Shown one piece after another: positions 35,100 to 44,900 of a DNA stretch of 64,000 nucleotides. The notes under the pieces were generated by a model. It made no database searches, was not told the origin of the DNA, and was given only the letters and a program-made list of their open reading frames with translations. The stretch spans positions 62,001 through 126,000 of the forward strand of contig JAALLF010000003.1 of assembly GCA_011087645.1 (NCBI GenBank), read 5' to 3'. A program made the translations under genes and the position numbers. Each line of letters begins with the position of its first letter. Within the stretch, counting starts at the first letter, position 1. The stretch is from Alphaproteobacteria bacterium (GTDB lineage Bacteria > Pseudomonadota > Alphaproteobacteria > UBA6615).

Positions 35100-35468
35100 T
35101 TTTTTCCGGCGACTCGACTCATTTTGACCGTAATACTAAGGTACCGCACAACAAACGGATGACATCCTCTGTCATCTAAAGATTGGGCGGCCGAATTCCG
35201 GTTGAATTGCTCAAATACCCTGGAGAGACGAAAAATCGCCATACATGAAGCCCGCGATGACCCATCGCGTTGATCTAACCTGCAGTTTTCTTGATGCGTT
35301 AACCTTAATAGTTAAAATACAGTATAAATTTGGGAAAAATTAATCATTAATTGTATAGTAACGTATTTTATATAAATTTTAGATTAACTATAAATATTAA
35401 AGAGACGTTAATTCGATGAGTTGTTATAGTTACATTAATTATTCGATTGGAAGCGCAGGTCGGGAACT
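35100..35468. other. 369-base AT-rich intergenic region
   Basis: The left third is ordinary; from about 35280 to 35420 the DNA is very AT-rich with seven TTAA tetramers, one pair forming a perfect CtrA-type site. I see no gene. It serves as the upstream region of the exported protein at 35469. Confidence 0.6.
35397..35411. promoter_or_regulatory. CtrA-type binding site 3
   Basis: TTAA-AGAGACG-TTAA, an exact match to TTAA-N7-TTAA, ending 57 bases before the ATG at 35469, a position suitable for controlling that promoter. Confidence 0.45.
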
Positions 35469-36140
35469 ATGAACGTTAGAGCTTTGATTTCGGTTTCGGC
35501 AGTTGTTGTATTGGGTGTCTCGGTTCTCACGGCACCACCTCAGACGCGCGCGGCGGGCGTGACAACCGCGATTCAAACCATCGTGCCGACTGATTTCAAC
35601 ACCACTTGGAACGTGTTGCTTACAGAGCTCGACGAGGGCGACTTTACGATCAACGCGACAATTAAAGAATCTTCGACAATCAGGATCTTGTTGCAGTCCA
35701 AGGTGCCCTCTCCGTGGGTGGATTGCGGCAGTGTGTCGGTTGATTCGAAGCATGAAACCTTTGGCGACCGTAATTCCAATTTCTTGGCTGCCAACTCGGT
35801 TCGCTATCTTGTCGCCGATACTGAATTCAATGAATTGATCGACGTGGAGCGGCGGACGAGCCTGAATGCATTGGCCACGATCAAATTGACGCCGATGGGC
35901 CAACAGACCCGGGTCAATGTGGATGCTCACTACGTCATGAAGTTCCGGACCCGCGAATTCGGCCGTAAAATAACGCCGCGTTTCCTTGATGACAGCCTGG
36001 ATTTCGGCAGTGCGGGCGAGGCCACTGTGACCGAAGAAATCCGCGAGGGTTCGCAGATGAAATCGGTGTCGATCAGTTGCCGGCCGACGGGAGCGCTCGA
36101 GAAGCAAATTGTTGCGGTTTTAGGCGCGCCTAGCAGCTAA
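35469..36140 (+). CDS. Exported protein, member 1 of a three-paralogue family
   Basis: 223 residues: signal peptide MNVRALISVS to TRAAG, then a domain of about 180 residues shared with 57546-58211 and 58381-59049. Conserved features: TDFNTTWNVLL, DCGSVSV, SKH followed by FGDRN, AANSVRYLVAD, LIDVERRTSLNALA, LTPMGQQTRV, YVMKFRTREFG and a C-terminal C-PTGALEKQIVAVLG. The two conserved cysteines (DCG and ISCRP) could pair. The early part (TTWNVLLTEL) is reminiscent of BamC-like helix-grip domains, but this is only a shape impression. No function is known to me. A CtrA-type site lies 57 bases upstream. Confidence 0.82.
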   Translation: MNVRALISVSAVVVLGVSVLTAPPQTRAAGVTTAIQTIVPTDFNTTWNVLLTELDEGDFTINATIKESSTIRILLQSKVPSPWVDCGSVSVDSKHETFGDRNSNFLAANSVRYLVADTEFNELIDVERRTSLNALATIKLTPMGQQTRVNVDAHYVMKFRTREFGRKITPRFLDDSLDFGSAGEATVTEEIREGSQMKSVSISCRPTGALEKQIVAVLGAPSS

Positions 36141-36234
36141 TCGGGGCCGGCGGCCCTATATTTTCCGCCTCTTCTCCCATTATAGTTAGTCTTCGCTGGA
36201 TCGATCTTATGTCGATGTCTTCGAGGGGAGAAAC

Positions 36235-37059
36235 ATGTCCGAAGCACCTTATGATCCGGCTGCTTTTCGTCAATTCGAACACGAAGGTTGGAACCGTCTG
36301 AGTGACGGTTACCACCGCCACTGGGAGGCGCTGACCACTCAGGCGGTGCCCCATATGCTGGCTAATACGCAAATAGCCAAAGGCGCGCGCGTTTTAGATG
36401 TTGCCTGCGGGCCGGGTTATGCCAGTGGCGCCGCGGCGGCCTGGGGGGCAACGACGTTAGGTGTCGATTTCTCCGAGAATATGATTGCTTTAGCGAAAAC
36501 CAACTTCGCCGAACTCGATTTCCAGGTTGCCGACGCGGAAGATTTGCCGTTTCCCGGCGGCGGATTCGACGTGGTTTTGATTAACTTTGGCGTGCTGCAC
36601 TTTCCCGACCCCGACAAGGCCTTGGCCGAGGCCTATCGGGTGTTGAAAGTCGGTGGCAAATTGGCTTTTACCAACTGGGCAAAATCGGAGGGGTCAGGAA
36701 TTACCATTGCTATGAGGGCGATTATCAAGAATGGAGCGATCGAGGTTGGCTTACCCCCAGGTACGCCCCTCTATCGATTTGCCGACGCCAATGAATGTGA
36801 ATCCGTGCTGAACGGTATCGGTTTTACGGATATCGCCTGTACCGAATTGTCTCTGACATGGCGTTTGCCCGGGACAGACACGCTGATGGACACCTTCCAG
36901 CAAGCAACGGCGCGAATGAGTGGGCTGTTGAACGCGCAGAATCCAGAGGCGCTACCCGCCATATCGGCTGCCATGACCGAAGCATGCGCACCCTACAACC
37001 AAAGTGGTGTAACGGTATTGCCGATGCCGGCATTGCTGACCGTCGGGACAAAAGCATAG
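36235..37059 (+). CDS. Class I SAM-dependent methyltransferase
   Basis: 274 residues; GGGGAGAAAC precedes the ATG. Motif I RVLDVACGPGYASGAAAAW, TLGVDFSENMI at strand 2, and GGGFDVVLINFGVLHFPDPDKALAEAYRVLK, the UbiE/Methyltransf_11 pattern. It acts on an unknown small molecule in the cytosol. It stands alone between an exported protein and small exported proteins on the same strand. Confidence 0.87.
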   Translation: MSEAPYDPAAFRQFEHEGWNRLSDGYHRHWEALTTQAVPHMLANTQIAKGARVLDVACGPGYASGAAAAWGATTLGVDFSENMIALAKTNFAELDFQVADAEDLPFPGGGFDVVLINFGVLHFPDPDKALAEAYRVLKVGGKLAFTNWAKSEGSGITIAMRAIIKNGAIEVGLPPGTPLYRFADANECESVLNGIGFTDIACTELSLTWRLPGTDTLMDTFQQATARMSGLLNAQNPEALPAISAAMTEACAPYNQSGVTVLPMPALLTVGTKA

Positions 37060-37324
37060 CGCAACTTGGGATGGTTATCGCCATCAGTTGCCGCCGTTCA
37101 CCGGAATCTATTCTTCCCGGTTGTGAAATGGAGGCAAGGTCGGAATCGTGTGACGCTACCCAATACTGCGAGTTGTATCGAAATAAACTACGCAAAACGC
37201 AAATGTGGGCTCATGATCACTTATAGGCAGTTCTCCAACGGAGCCGGGTGGCGCTGTAATTGGACCCAATGCTAGCTGCGCCTATCGCTTGTATGGCATT
37301 CGTGAATTAAACAAAGGTGGTTAC

Positions 37325-37942
37325 ATGATGGTACCTACAATATTGAGAGTGCCCGCGGTTGTTTTCACGCTTGTGGCGGGAGCTTCGAATGCGGCCGCGC
37401 AGCAGCAGCCCTTCTACGAATTTCGCGCCTGCGATGGCGAGATATCGAGTTTGTCCCTGAATGAGATTCCCGCATCTGATGCCTACGCCGTCGATATCTT
37501 CGATCCCACGGACACCGCCGTTCGATTTCGGGAGATTTTTCTGACTGAACTCGCCGAATCCACCAGGTCCACGCGCGAGGACGGTAATCTGGTTTTCAGT
37601 TTCCGCTCGGAATCTATTTTTCGCGGCATTACCTCGCGCGGTCAGGTGAACCCGACCTATCGCGGCGACGAAGGTGGGTTGAGGTCATCGCCGCGAGGTG
37701 ATGAGGACGAAACGCGCGATCTTATTCGCAGCGACCGTCCGACGCGCCGCAGCGATCCGGGACAGGCTAGCCAAGAAGTTCTGGTCGAAGCTGAGCTGCG
37801 CAACAAAGAGACCCAACGTGTTGTGTGGCTGGCTACGGTACGTTGCAGCCCACTGACCAATGACCGAAACGTATTGATGAAATTTGTCTCCGAGGTGTTT
37901 GTCGAAAACCTCGGCTTGGCGGTCAAACAGAAGCCTTTCTAA
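37325..37942 (+). CDS. Exported protein of unknown function
   Basis: 205 residues from the ATG at 37325 (AAAGGTGG site seven to eight bases upstream; a second ATG follows directly). Signal peptide MMVPTILRVP to NAAAQ. The mature part begins with a strand-rich domain, has a disordered Arg/Asp/Glu/Gly-rich linker around TYRGDEGGLRSSPRGDEDE, and ends in a short strand-helix module (VEAELRNKETQRVVWLATVRC). One cysteine near each end (RACDG, VRCSP) could be bridged. No family recognised. The next small exported gene starts 28 bases downstream. Confidence 0.7.
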   Translation: MMVPTILRVPAVVFTLVAGASNAAAQQQPFYEFRACDGEISSLSLNEIPASDAYAVDIFDPTDTAVRFREIFLTELAESTRSTREDGNLVFSFRSESIFRGITSRGQVNPTYRGDEGGLRSSPRGDEDETRDLIRSDRPTRRSDPGQASQEVLVEAELRNKETQRVVWLATVRCSPLTNDRNVLMKFVSEVFVENLGLAVKQKPF

Positions 37943-37970
37943 ACTGGCAGCGACCGAGAAGGGATCGGCC

Positions 37971-38282
37971 ATGGCCGGAGAACTGGTTGCTAGAACGCTC
38001 ACGATCGTGTTGGTTGCGATCGTGAGTTCTGTGTCAGTCTCGCTAGCCGACGCAGCGCAGATAGCGCAGAATCAACCGGGACCAGATGCCGCCAAAGAGG
38101 TCGAGCGTGGGGCCGAACGCGCACGAGACGATGATCGGTTAGAAATACTCGATGCTCAGACGAAAGCGCGTCAGGATGCGCAACGCCAAGTCGAAGAAGG
38201 CGAGCGCGAGGACAGGGCGGCCAATGCGAAACGCCGAAGCAACGAGCGGAAAGCGCATATAAAAACGCTCATCGAAAAATAG
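37971..38282 (+). CDS. Small exported coiled-coil protein
   Basis: 103 residues from the ATG at 37971. Signal peptide ending near LADAAQ, then a highly charged segment of about 75 residues dominated by Glu, Arg, Lys, Asp and Ala (EVERGAERARDDDRLEILD and onward), which should form one long helix or coiled coil. No family recognised. It follows another exported protein and may be co-transcribed with it. Confidence 0.6.
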   Translation: MAGELVARTLTIVLVAIVSSVSVSLADAAQIAQNQPGPDAAKEVERGAERARDDDRLEILDAQTKARQDAQRQVEEGEREDRAANAKRRSNERKAHIKTLIEK

Positions 38283-38372
38283 CTAGGCGCCCGACAGATA
38301 TCATGACAGGCAATATTGCTTGTGGTCGCGAATCTTGGCCGCCGTCTAAACTTTCCGATGATCGGGAGGCAT

Positions 38373-39377
38373 ATGACGGTCGAACATGATATCGAACATC
38401 AGCCGGCTGAAATTGATGGCCTGATCTGCGCCTATCTTCTGGATGGAGACGGTGGAGGAAAAGGCCTCGAATGGACCGGTGTGCGTGCCTGGAAGCCCAG
38501 CGACGGGTTGTTGTGGGTACATCTCGACCGGCTGGTGGGGCCTGCTCGTGATTGGCTGCTCAAAGAAAGCGGCATCGCACCGGTCATCGGCGAAGCCTTG
38601 CTGGCTGAAGAGACGCGTCCGCGCATTTTGGCTGACGGCGATGCGCTGATGGTTTTTGTGCGCGGGGTCAATTTGAACCCGGGTGCGAATCCTGGCGATA
38701 TGGTTAGCGTGCGCGCCCATATCGAAGCTAACCGCATTGTGACATTGCGCCATGCCCGCTTGATGGCGATCAACGATTTGCGCGAAGCGATCGACCGGGG
38801 CGCTGGACCGAAAACGCCGGGTGAGTTTCTGGTTCGCATGGCGGACCGGTTGATCGACCGAATGGGGCCGGTAATCACAGAAATCGATGAAGCTCTCGAT
38901 GATTTGGAAGATCAGGTCCAACAAACCGCCTCGCCCGAACTACGGGGGCAGCTGAGACGCATGCGGCAAACATCGATCATGCTGCGGCGCTATCTAGCGC
39001 CTCAGCGCGATGCCATGTCGCGACTGCAAGCCGAACGTCTCGACTGGCTGAGCGATCTCGATTGCACAATGTTGCGCGAGATCGCCGACCGTACGACCCG
39101 CTATGTGGAGGATTTGGAGGCGGCGCGCGAACGCGCGGCGGCGGTGCAGGAGGAATTTAACTACCAAATCTCCGAACGGATGAACCGCACCATGTACGCG
39201 CTAACGGTGGTTGCAGCGATCCTGCTGCCGCCAAGCCTGATTGCCGGACTTTTCGGCATCAATGTCGGCGGCATGCCGGGGGTCGAAAACGGTGGCGCGT
39301 TTTGGATCGTTGTTGCAGTGATCTCTGTATTAGCCGTGGTCGAATATATATGCCTGAGAAAGTTGCGATGGATATGA
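38373..39377 (+). CDS. CorA/ZntB-type divalent metal transporter
   Basis: 334 residues from the ATG at 38373 (GGGAGG just upstream; an ATG at 38358 is an alternative). A long soluble N-terminal funnel rich in helices is followed by two C-terminal membrane segments with the pore motif GINVGGMP, the ZntB form rather than the GMN of CorA magnesium channels. ZntB proteins carry zinc or other divalent ions with protons. The FNYQISERMNRTMYAL stretch before TM1 is typical of the family. An MscS-type channel gene follows 43 bases downstream. Confidence 0.87.
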   Translation: MTVEHDIEHQPAEIDGLICAYLLDGDGGGKGLEWTGVRAWKPSDGLLWVHLDRLVGPARDWLLKESGIAPVIGEALLAEETRPRILADGDALMVFVRGVNLNPGANPGDMVSVRAHIEANRIVTLRHARLMAINDLREAIDRGAGPKTPGEFLVRMADRLIDRMGPVITEIDEALDDLEDQVQQTASPELRGQLRRMRQTSIMLRRYLAPQRDAMSRLQAERLDWLSDLDCTMLREIADRTTRYVEDLEAARERAAAVQEEFNYQISERMNRTMYALTVVAAILLPPSLIAGLFGINVGGMPGVENGGAFWIVVAVISVLAVVEYICLRKLRWI

Positions 39378-39420
39378 CGACAAAATTACGGACAGTACGC
39401 CAGGTCGCGGAGCAGGCGAG

Positions 39421-40755
39421 ATGAACGGCTTGATCGACGTAGCGGTACTCCAAGGTTATGCGCAAAACGCGCTCGATCGAATTTCAACGGAGTTGTTGAC
39501 CACCGCGGCGTTGTATCAAGCTGGGGCGATCATAATCAGTTTAGCGGTGGCGATCCTTATTACGCCGCCGTTCCGCAGATGGCTGCAACGGCGCCTCGAT
39601 GAGGCAGCCGAAGATTCGCGTTTGCACTTTGTCTGCGCCACTTTCCTGACCCTGATTACGCCGGTGCTTTGGGTTCTGCTGCTATGGCTGGTGGTGGAAG
39701 TTTCGACGAATGCCCAATGGCCGAATAAGCTTCTGTCGGTTGTGGTCAGCCTGGTCAATGCGTGGATCATCATCCGGCTGGTCTCCAAATTCGTGAGCGA
39801 TGCGGCCTGGGCGCGTTTTTTTGCTGTCACCATCTGGGTGATAGCCGCTCTTAACATCGTCGAGCTTTTACAACCGGCGCTGAGCATGCTCGACGGCATC
39901 GCGTTGCAAATCGGCGACGTGCGGGTGACGGCGCTGTCGGTTACCAAGGGCGTGTTCTATTTGGTGGTGCTGCTGTGGCTGGCGAACCTGGTCTCCAGCA
40001 TTCTCGAGCGCCGAATTCAGACATTGCCGAGTCTGACCCCGTCGATTCAGGTGTTGTTCGCCAAGCTGCTTAAGATCGCCCTGATCGTTATCGCCGGGGT
40101 CATCGCGATCAACGCGGTCGGTATCGACCTCACGGCCTTTGCCGTATTTGGCGGTGCGTTGGGTGTCGGCATCGGGTTCGGCTTGCAAAAGATCGTGGCT
40201 AATTTCATCAGCGGCATCATTTTGCTGTTGGATAAATCGATCAAACCGGGCGACACCATTGGCGTGTCCGGGACCTATGGTTGGATCCAGTCGCTGGGCG
40301 CGCGCTATGTCTCTGTGGTCACTCGTGACGGTATCGAGCATCTGATCCCCAATGAGGAATTGATAACCACGCGGGTGGAAAACTGGTCGTTCAGCAACCT
40401 GCGTATTCGCCAAAAGATCCCGGTCGGGATATCTTATTCGTCGGACGTGCGAGCAGCGATCGACATGTGTATAGAGGCCGCGACGGCGAACCCGCGCGTC
40501 CTGGGCTCTCCGACACCGATCTGTTTATTGAAGGGATTTGGCGACAGCGCCGTCGACCTCGAAGTACGGTTCTGGGTGGTCGATCCGCAAAATGGCCTGT
40601 CGAATGTGAAGAGCGATATTCTGCTGTATATCTGGGACCGCTTCCATGAAAACGGCATCGAGATTCCCTTCCCGCAGCGCGATTTGCATTTGAAGTCGGT
40701 CGCGCCGGAGGTGCGCGCGGCCGGCCTAAAGCCGGTCTCCGACCCGCCGGGGTGA
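39421..40755 (+). CDS. Mechanosensitive ion channel, MscS family
   Basis: 444 residues. About five hydrophobic segments in the first 230 residues, the pore-lining helix GGALGVGIGFGLQKIVANF with its Gly/Ala pattern, followed by the beta domain (KPGDTIGVSGTYGWIQSLGARYV, RDGIEHLIPNEELI) and the alpha/beta tail. Extra N-terminal membrane segments place it in the larger MscS-like subgroup. It releases solutes on hypo-osmotic shock. It follows the metal transporter gene closely, and converges on the DMT exporter gene. Confidence 0.9.
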   Translation: MNGLIDVAVLQGYAQNALDRISTELLTTAALYQAGAIIISLAVAILITPPFRRWLQRRLDEAAEDSRLHFVCATFLTLITPVLWVLLLWLVVEVSTNAQWPNKLLSVVVSLVNAWIIIRLVSKFVSDAAWARFFAVTIWVIAALNIVELLQPALSMLDGIALQIGDVRVTALSVTKGVFYLVVLLWLANLVSSILERRIQTLPSLTPSIQVLFAKLLKIALIVIAGVIAINAVGIDLTAFAVFGGALGVGIGFGLQKIVANFISGIILLLDKSIKPGDTIGVSGTYGWIQSLGARYVSVVTRDGIEHLIPNEELITTRVENWSFSNLRIRQKIPVGISYSSDVRAAIDMCIEAATANPRVLGSPTPICLLKGFGDSAVDLEVRFWVVDPQNGLSNVKSDILLYIWDRFHENGIEIPFPQRDLHLKSVAPEVRAAGLKPVSDPPG

Positions 40756-40763
40756 TCCATCGT

Positions 40764-41687
40764 TTAAGTTAGGCTTTTGATCTTGGACATGGCCCGACCG
40801 TCGATCAGGGCCAGGCCGATTGCGATGAGCAGAATGCCGGCAATGTGCTGGGGCAGCAGTATTTCGCCTAATACTGTGATCCCAAGAACAATGGCAGTGA
40901 CCGGCACCAGCAAGTTAACCAGCATTAAGTTCGTCGCGCCAGCCGTGGCGAGGACCCGAAAATAGATCAGATAGGCGGTAGCAGTGGAGATTAACCCGAG
41001 GGCGCCGACCGCAACCCAGCCCATTGTACTGGGCGCGCCGAGCTGCCAAGGCTGATCTATCAATAAGACCGCCGGCAGTAGAAGAACTGTTGCAGCGCTC
41101 ACCTGTCCGGTGGCAACGACCAGTGGTGGCACGCCCTGTTTGGAATATCGCCGCCCGAAAATGCTGGCCAGCGCGTAAAGCAAGGCCGCCAGGAGGATCG
41201 CGAGCTGGGCCAGTAGGCTGTTACCGATGTCGCCTAGTGCCTCCGGACCGATCAGGACGGTAACGCCAAATAGGCCGGCGACAACGCCCGCCAATCGGCC
41301 GACGGTCACGCGCTCGTCGGTCGTAAGGAAGTGGGCGAGGACGACAGCGATCAGGGGAGTGGCCGCAATCAGGATTGACGCTAGCGCGCTGGCGATATGC
41401 GATTGTCCCCAGGCGATAAGTGAAAAGGGGATGGCGCCATTGATGGTGCCCATGACAAAGAAAGATGCCCAAACGCTTGGCTTCTTTGGCACTTCAACGC
41501 GCAGCGCAATGAGCACGGTCCAAAGGACGACCGTGGCAATAACAACCCGCAGAAACGCGATCGTAAATGCCGGAAAATCGCCGACGGCGATACCGACGAA
41601 CAGGAACGAGCCGCCCCAAAAAATCGACAGCACGATCAACAGGCTCCACTCGATCGGACCCATCGATTTATGCGAGCTGTTGGCCAC
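40764..41687 (-). CDS. DMT superfamily (EamA) transporter
   Basis: 307 residues from a GTG at 41687, chosen because GGAG lies eight bases upstream; the longer frame to 41795 has no site. Ten membrane segments in two EamA halves (IFWGGSFLFVGIAVG in the first; GLISTATAYLIYFRVLATAGAT in the second). Such proteins usually export amino acids or other metabolites. It ends eight bases from the MscS gene, convergently. Confidence 0.87.
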   Translation of the reverse strand: MANSSHKSMGPIEWSLLIVLSIFWGGSFLFVGIAVGDFPAFTIAFLRVVIATVVLWTVLIALRVEVPKKPSVWASFFVMGTINGAIPFSLIAWGQSHIASALASILIAATPLIAVVLAHFLTTDERVTVGRLAGVVAGLFGVTVLIGPEALGDIGNSLLAQLAILLAALLYALASIFGRRYSKQGVPPLVVATGQVSAATVLLLPAVLLIDQPWQLGAPSTMGWVAVGALGLISTATAYLIYFRVLATAGATNLMLVNLLVPVTAIVLGITVLGEILLPQHIAGILLIAIGLALIDGRAMSKIKSLT

Positions 41688-41962
41688 TTTTAATTCTCCA
41701 AACGCCGTTGGATAACCTTTAGAGGAGGGAAGCTGCGTCGGCGAATGGTTTGTCGACACGTGGAAAAACACCAATGATTGTAGAGGGATAGGCATGGGTC
41801 GTTGGGAAATTGCTAGATAATTTCGCTTTATTTTTGCTTAGTTTCATCCGAATGCGTCTAAACACTCGTCAGTATTGGAATCGATAGAGAAAGCAAAAAC
41901 CAAAATTTGGTGGCAGGTTTATCCGTCAGGCCAAAATTGATTCAATTCGATGGAGTACGGAT

Positions 41963-44900
41963 ATGCCCCCAGGTGGAAACAAAGGCGGCGGCGGTAACGC
42001 TGGGTCGAACGGCGGCGGAGGCGGTAACGGTTCGGGCGGCGCGCAGCTGCATATTGGGACCAACGCAGCCGATTTTCTCGACGGCAAAGGCGGCAACGAT
42101 ATTCTATTCGGGCGGCAAGGTGATGACCTGATCGAAGGCGATCAAGGTGACGATACCCTCATTGGCGGCACCGGAAACGATACCCTTGATGGCGGTCACC
42201 ATAACGATATCGCACTCTATATGGACGATTCAGCCGGGACTGTTAGTGACAATCCCGACAATTTTTATTCGGTGCTCGACTACGATATTGCGATCGGCAC
42301 CGGCACCACGACGATCACCGATCAGAATAGCGCCGATGGCGACACCGGAGTTGATACGCTGGTCGACGTGGAACAGGCCGTTTTCTCCGATGGTGACGCG
42401 GACGGTGACGGTACTGCAGAATTGGTGACGGTACATCTCGATGGCCAAAACAACGCGATTTTAGCAGTCGCGGATACCGGTGCTGGCGATGAGGACACCT
42501 CGATCGTCTACGAAGCCGGTTACCTCATTCAAAACGATATTGACTTCGACGGCGACGGCATGAAGCTGGTTTCCGTTCAGGACGCGGTGAACGGGACGGT
42601 GTCATTAGCTCTGGACGGTGAAGTTACTTTCACGCCCGACGAAAACTATTCTGGCGACGCCAGTTTCAGTTACACCGTGACCGACGGTCTTGGCGGCTCT
42701 GATACACAAATCGTGAAAATTGAGGTTGCCGCGGTTGCTGACGGTCCGGTCGTGACAGTTCAAGATGCCACCGGTGACGAAGACACATCCATCGCGCTGA
42801 GTATTTCGACCGCGTTGACCGATACCGATGGTTCGGAAACGCTGATCTCGCTTGTGGTATCGGATATTCCCGTCGGCGCGATTTTGTCGGACGGCTTTAA
42901 CAGCTTCACCGCGACCGCCGACGGTACGCAGGTCAATATCTTTAATTGGAATCAGGGCGACCTGACCATTACTCCACCCGCCGATAGCGGCGTGGATTTC
43001 GTGTTGACGGTGACGGCGGAGGCCCAGGAGGTCTCTAACGGCGACACTGAAACGACAAGTGAACCCATTGCTGTCACCGTCAACGCCATTGCCGATGTAC
43101 CGTCGCTTGATCTCGACCCTGTCGCGACGGGTGATGAGGACACCGCGATCGCGTTCGATATTTCATCCGCCCTGTCCGATACGGACGGATCGGAAATGTT
43201 GTCGCTGATAGTCTCCGGCATCCCTGTCGGCGCGATACTGTCAGATGGGTCAAACGTCTTTGTCGCCGGCGTTGGCGACACTGAAGTTGATATTTCACCT
43301 TGGATGCTGACCGGAATGACAATTACGCCACCGCTCGACAATGATGAAGATATTCAACTCACGGTCACTGCCACAGCGACGGAAACCTCTAATGACGATA
43401 CCGCGTCGACGGTTGGCACGATTGACGTTTCGGTGACAGGTACTGTCGATGTCCCGAGCCTTGATTTGGATTCTGCGACTGCCGGCAATCAAGCGCTCGG
43501 CGCCGTGGCCGGCGATGAGGATACCGCCATTACTTTGGATGTCTCGGCGGCGCTGACCGATACGGATGGCTCGGAGACCTTGATGTTGGTGATTTCCGGT
43601 ATTCCCGTCGGCGCGATGCTTTCGGATGGGGTCAAAAGTTTCACGTCCACAGGGACCGGTACCGAGGTGGATATCGCGTCCTGGAACCAAGGCGCGCTGA
43701 CGATTACGCCGCCGGCGGATAGTGATGGGAACTTCCAACTCACCGTCACGGCCACCGCGACGGAGGGCCCAGGCGGTAGCACGGCTTCGACGGCTGGCAC
43801 GATTGACGTTTCGGTCGACGCTGTTGCTGATGCGCCGGTGATCGATTTGAATGCGATGGATTCGGGCAGTCAAACGGTCGGTGCCGCAACCGGCCAGCAA
43901 GGCACACCCATATCGCTCGATGTGGCGGCAACCGTCACCGATGTCGATGGATCTGAATCCCTGTCGGCCCTGGTAGTATCCGCGATTCCGGTTGGCGTGA
44001 TCCTGTCGGACGGGACTAACAGCTTTACAGCGACGGCATTGGATAGTGATGTTGATATCCTACCCTGGAATCTGACGTTGCTGACGGCCACACCGCCGGC
44101 GGGTGACGATACCGACTTCCAGTTACAGGTGACGGCAACTTCGACGGAAGCTTCGAACGGCGCCACCAATTGGACCCAGGGGTCGATCGACGTGACAGTT
44201 TTGGGCGAAATAGGTGCGCCGACGATCGATCTCGGCGCGCTTTCACCCGCGTCCGGCTTCAAAATATTCGGTGCCGACAACTCCGATCAGTCAGGTTGGT
44301 CGGTATCGGATGCCGGCGACATTAATGGTGACGGTTTCGACGATATTATTATCGGCGCCATAAACGGTGCTGGACTCGCGAATGCGGAGTTTAGTGCTGG
44401 CGAAAGCTATGTCGTTTTCGGCAAGGCTGGCGGGTTTACAGATATCGATCTTGATCCGCTCAATTTTACTGAAGGGTTCACCATTTACGGCGCCGATGCC
44501 TCTGATAATTCGGGAAATTCGGTTTCCTCCGCTGGTGACATTAACGGCGATGGATTCGACGATATTATTATCGGCGCTTCCAATTCAGCCGGTATAGCGA
44601 ACTCGGAGGTGGGCGCCGGAGAAAGCTATGTGATCTACGGCAAAGCTGGCGGTTATACCGACGTCGATCTTGGTGCGCTATCTTCCGCGGATGGTTTTGC
44701 GATTTACGGTGTCGATGTCGATGACAAGTCGGGCTTCTCGGTTTCGTCGGCTGGTGATCTAAACGGCGACGGGTTCGACGATATGATCGTCGGCGCTTAT
44801 CTCGCCGACAGTGCTGCTGGAGTCGACAGTGGCGAAAGTTACGTAATCTTTGGCAAATCTGGCGGATTCGGTGATGTCGATTTAGGTGCGATAGCGCCCG

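Noticed and set aside
37066..37275. 69-codon frame between the methyltransferase and the exported protein
   Set aside because: No ribosome binding site and a composition unlike coding DNA here.
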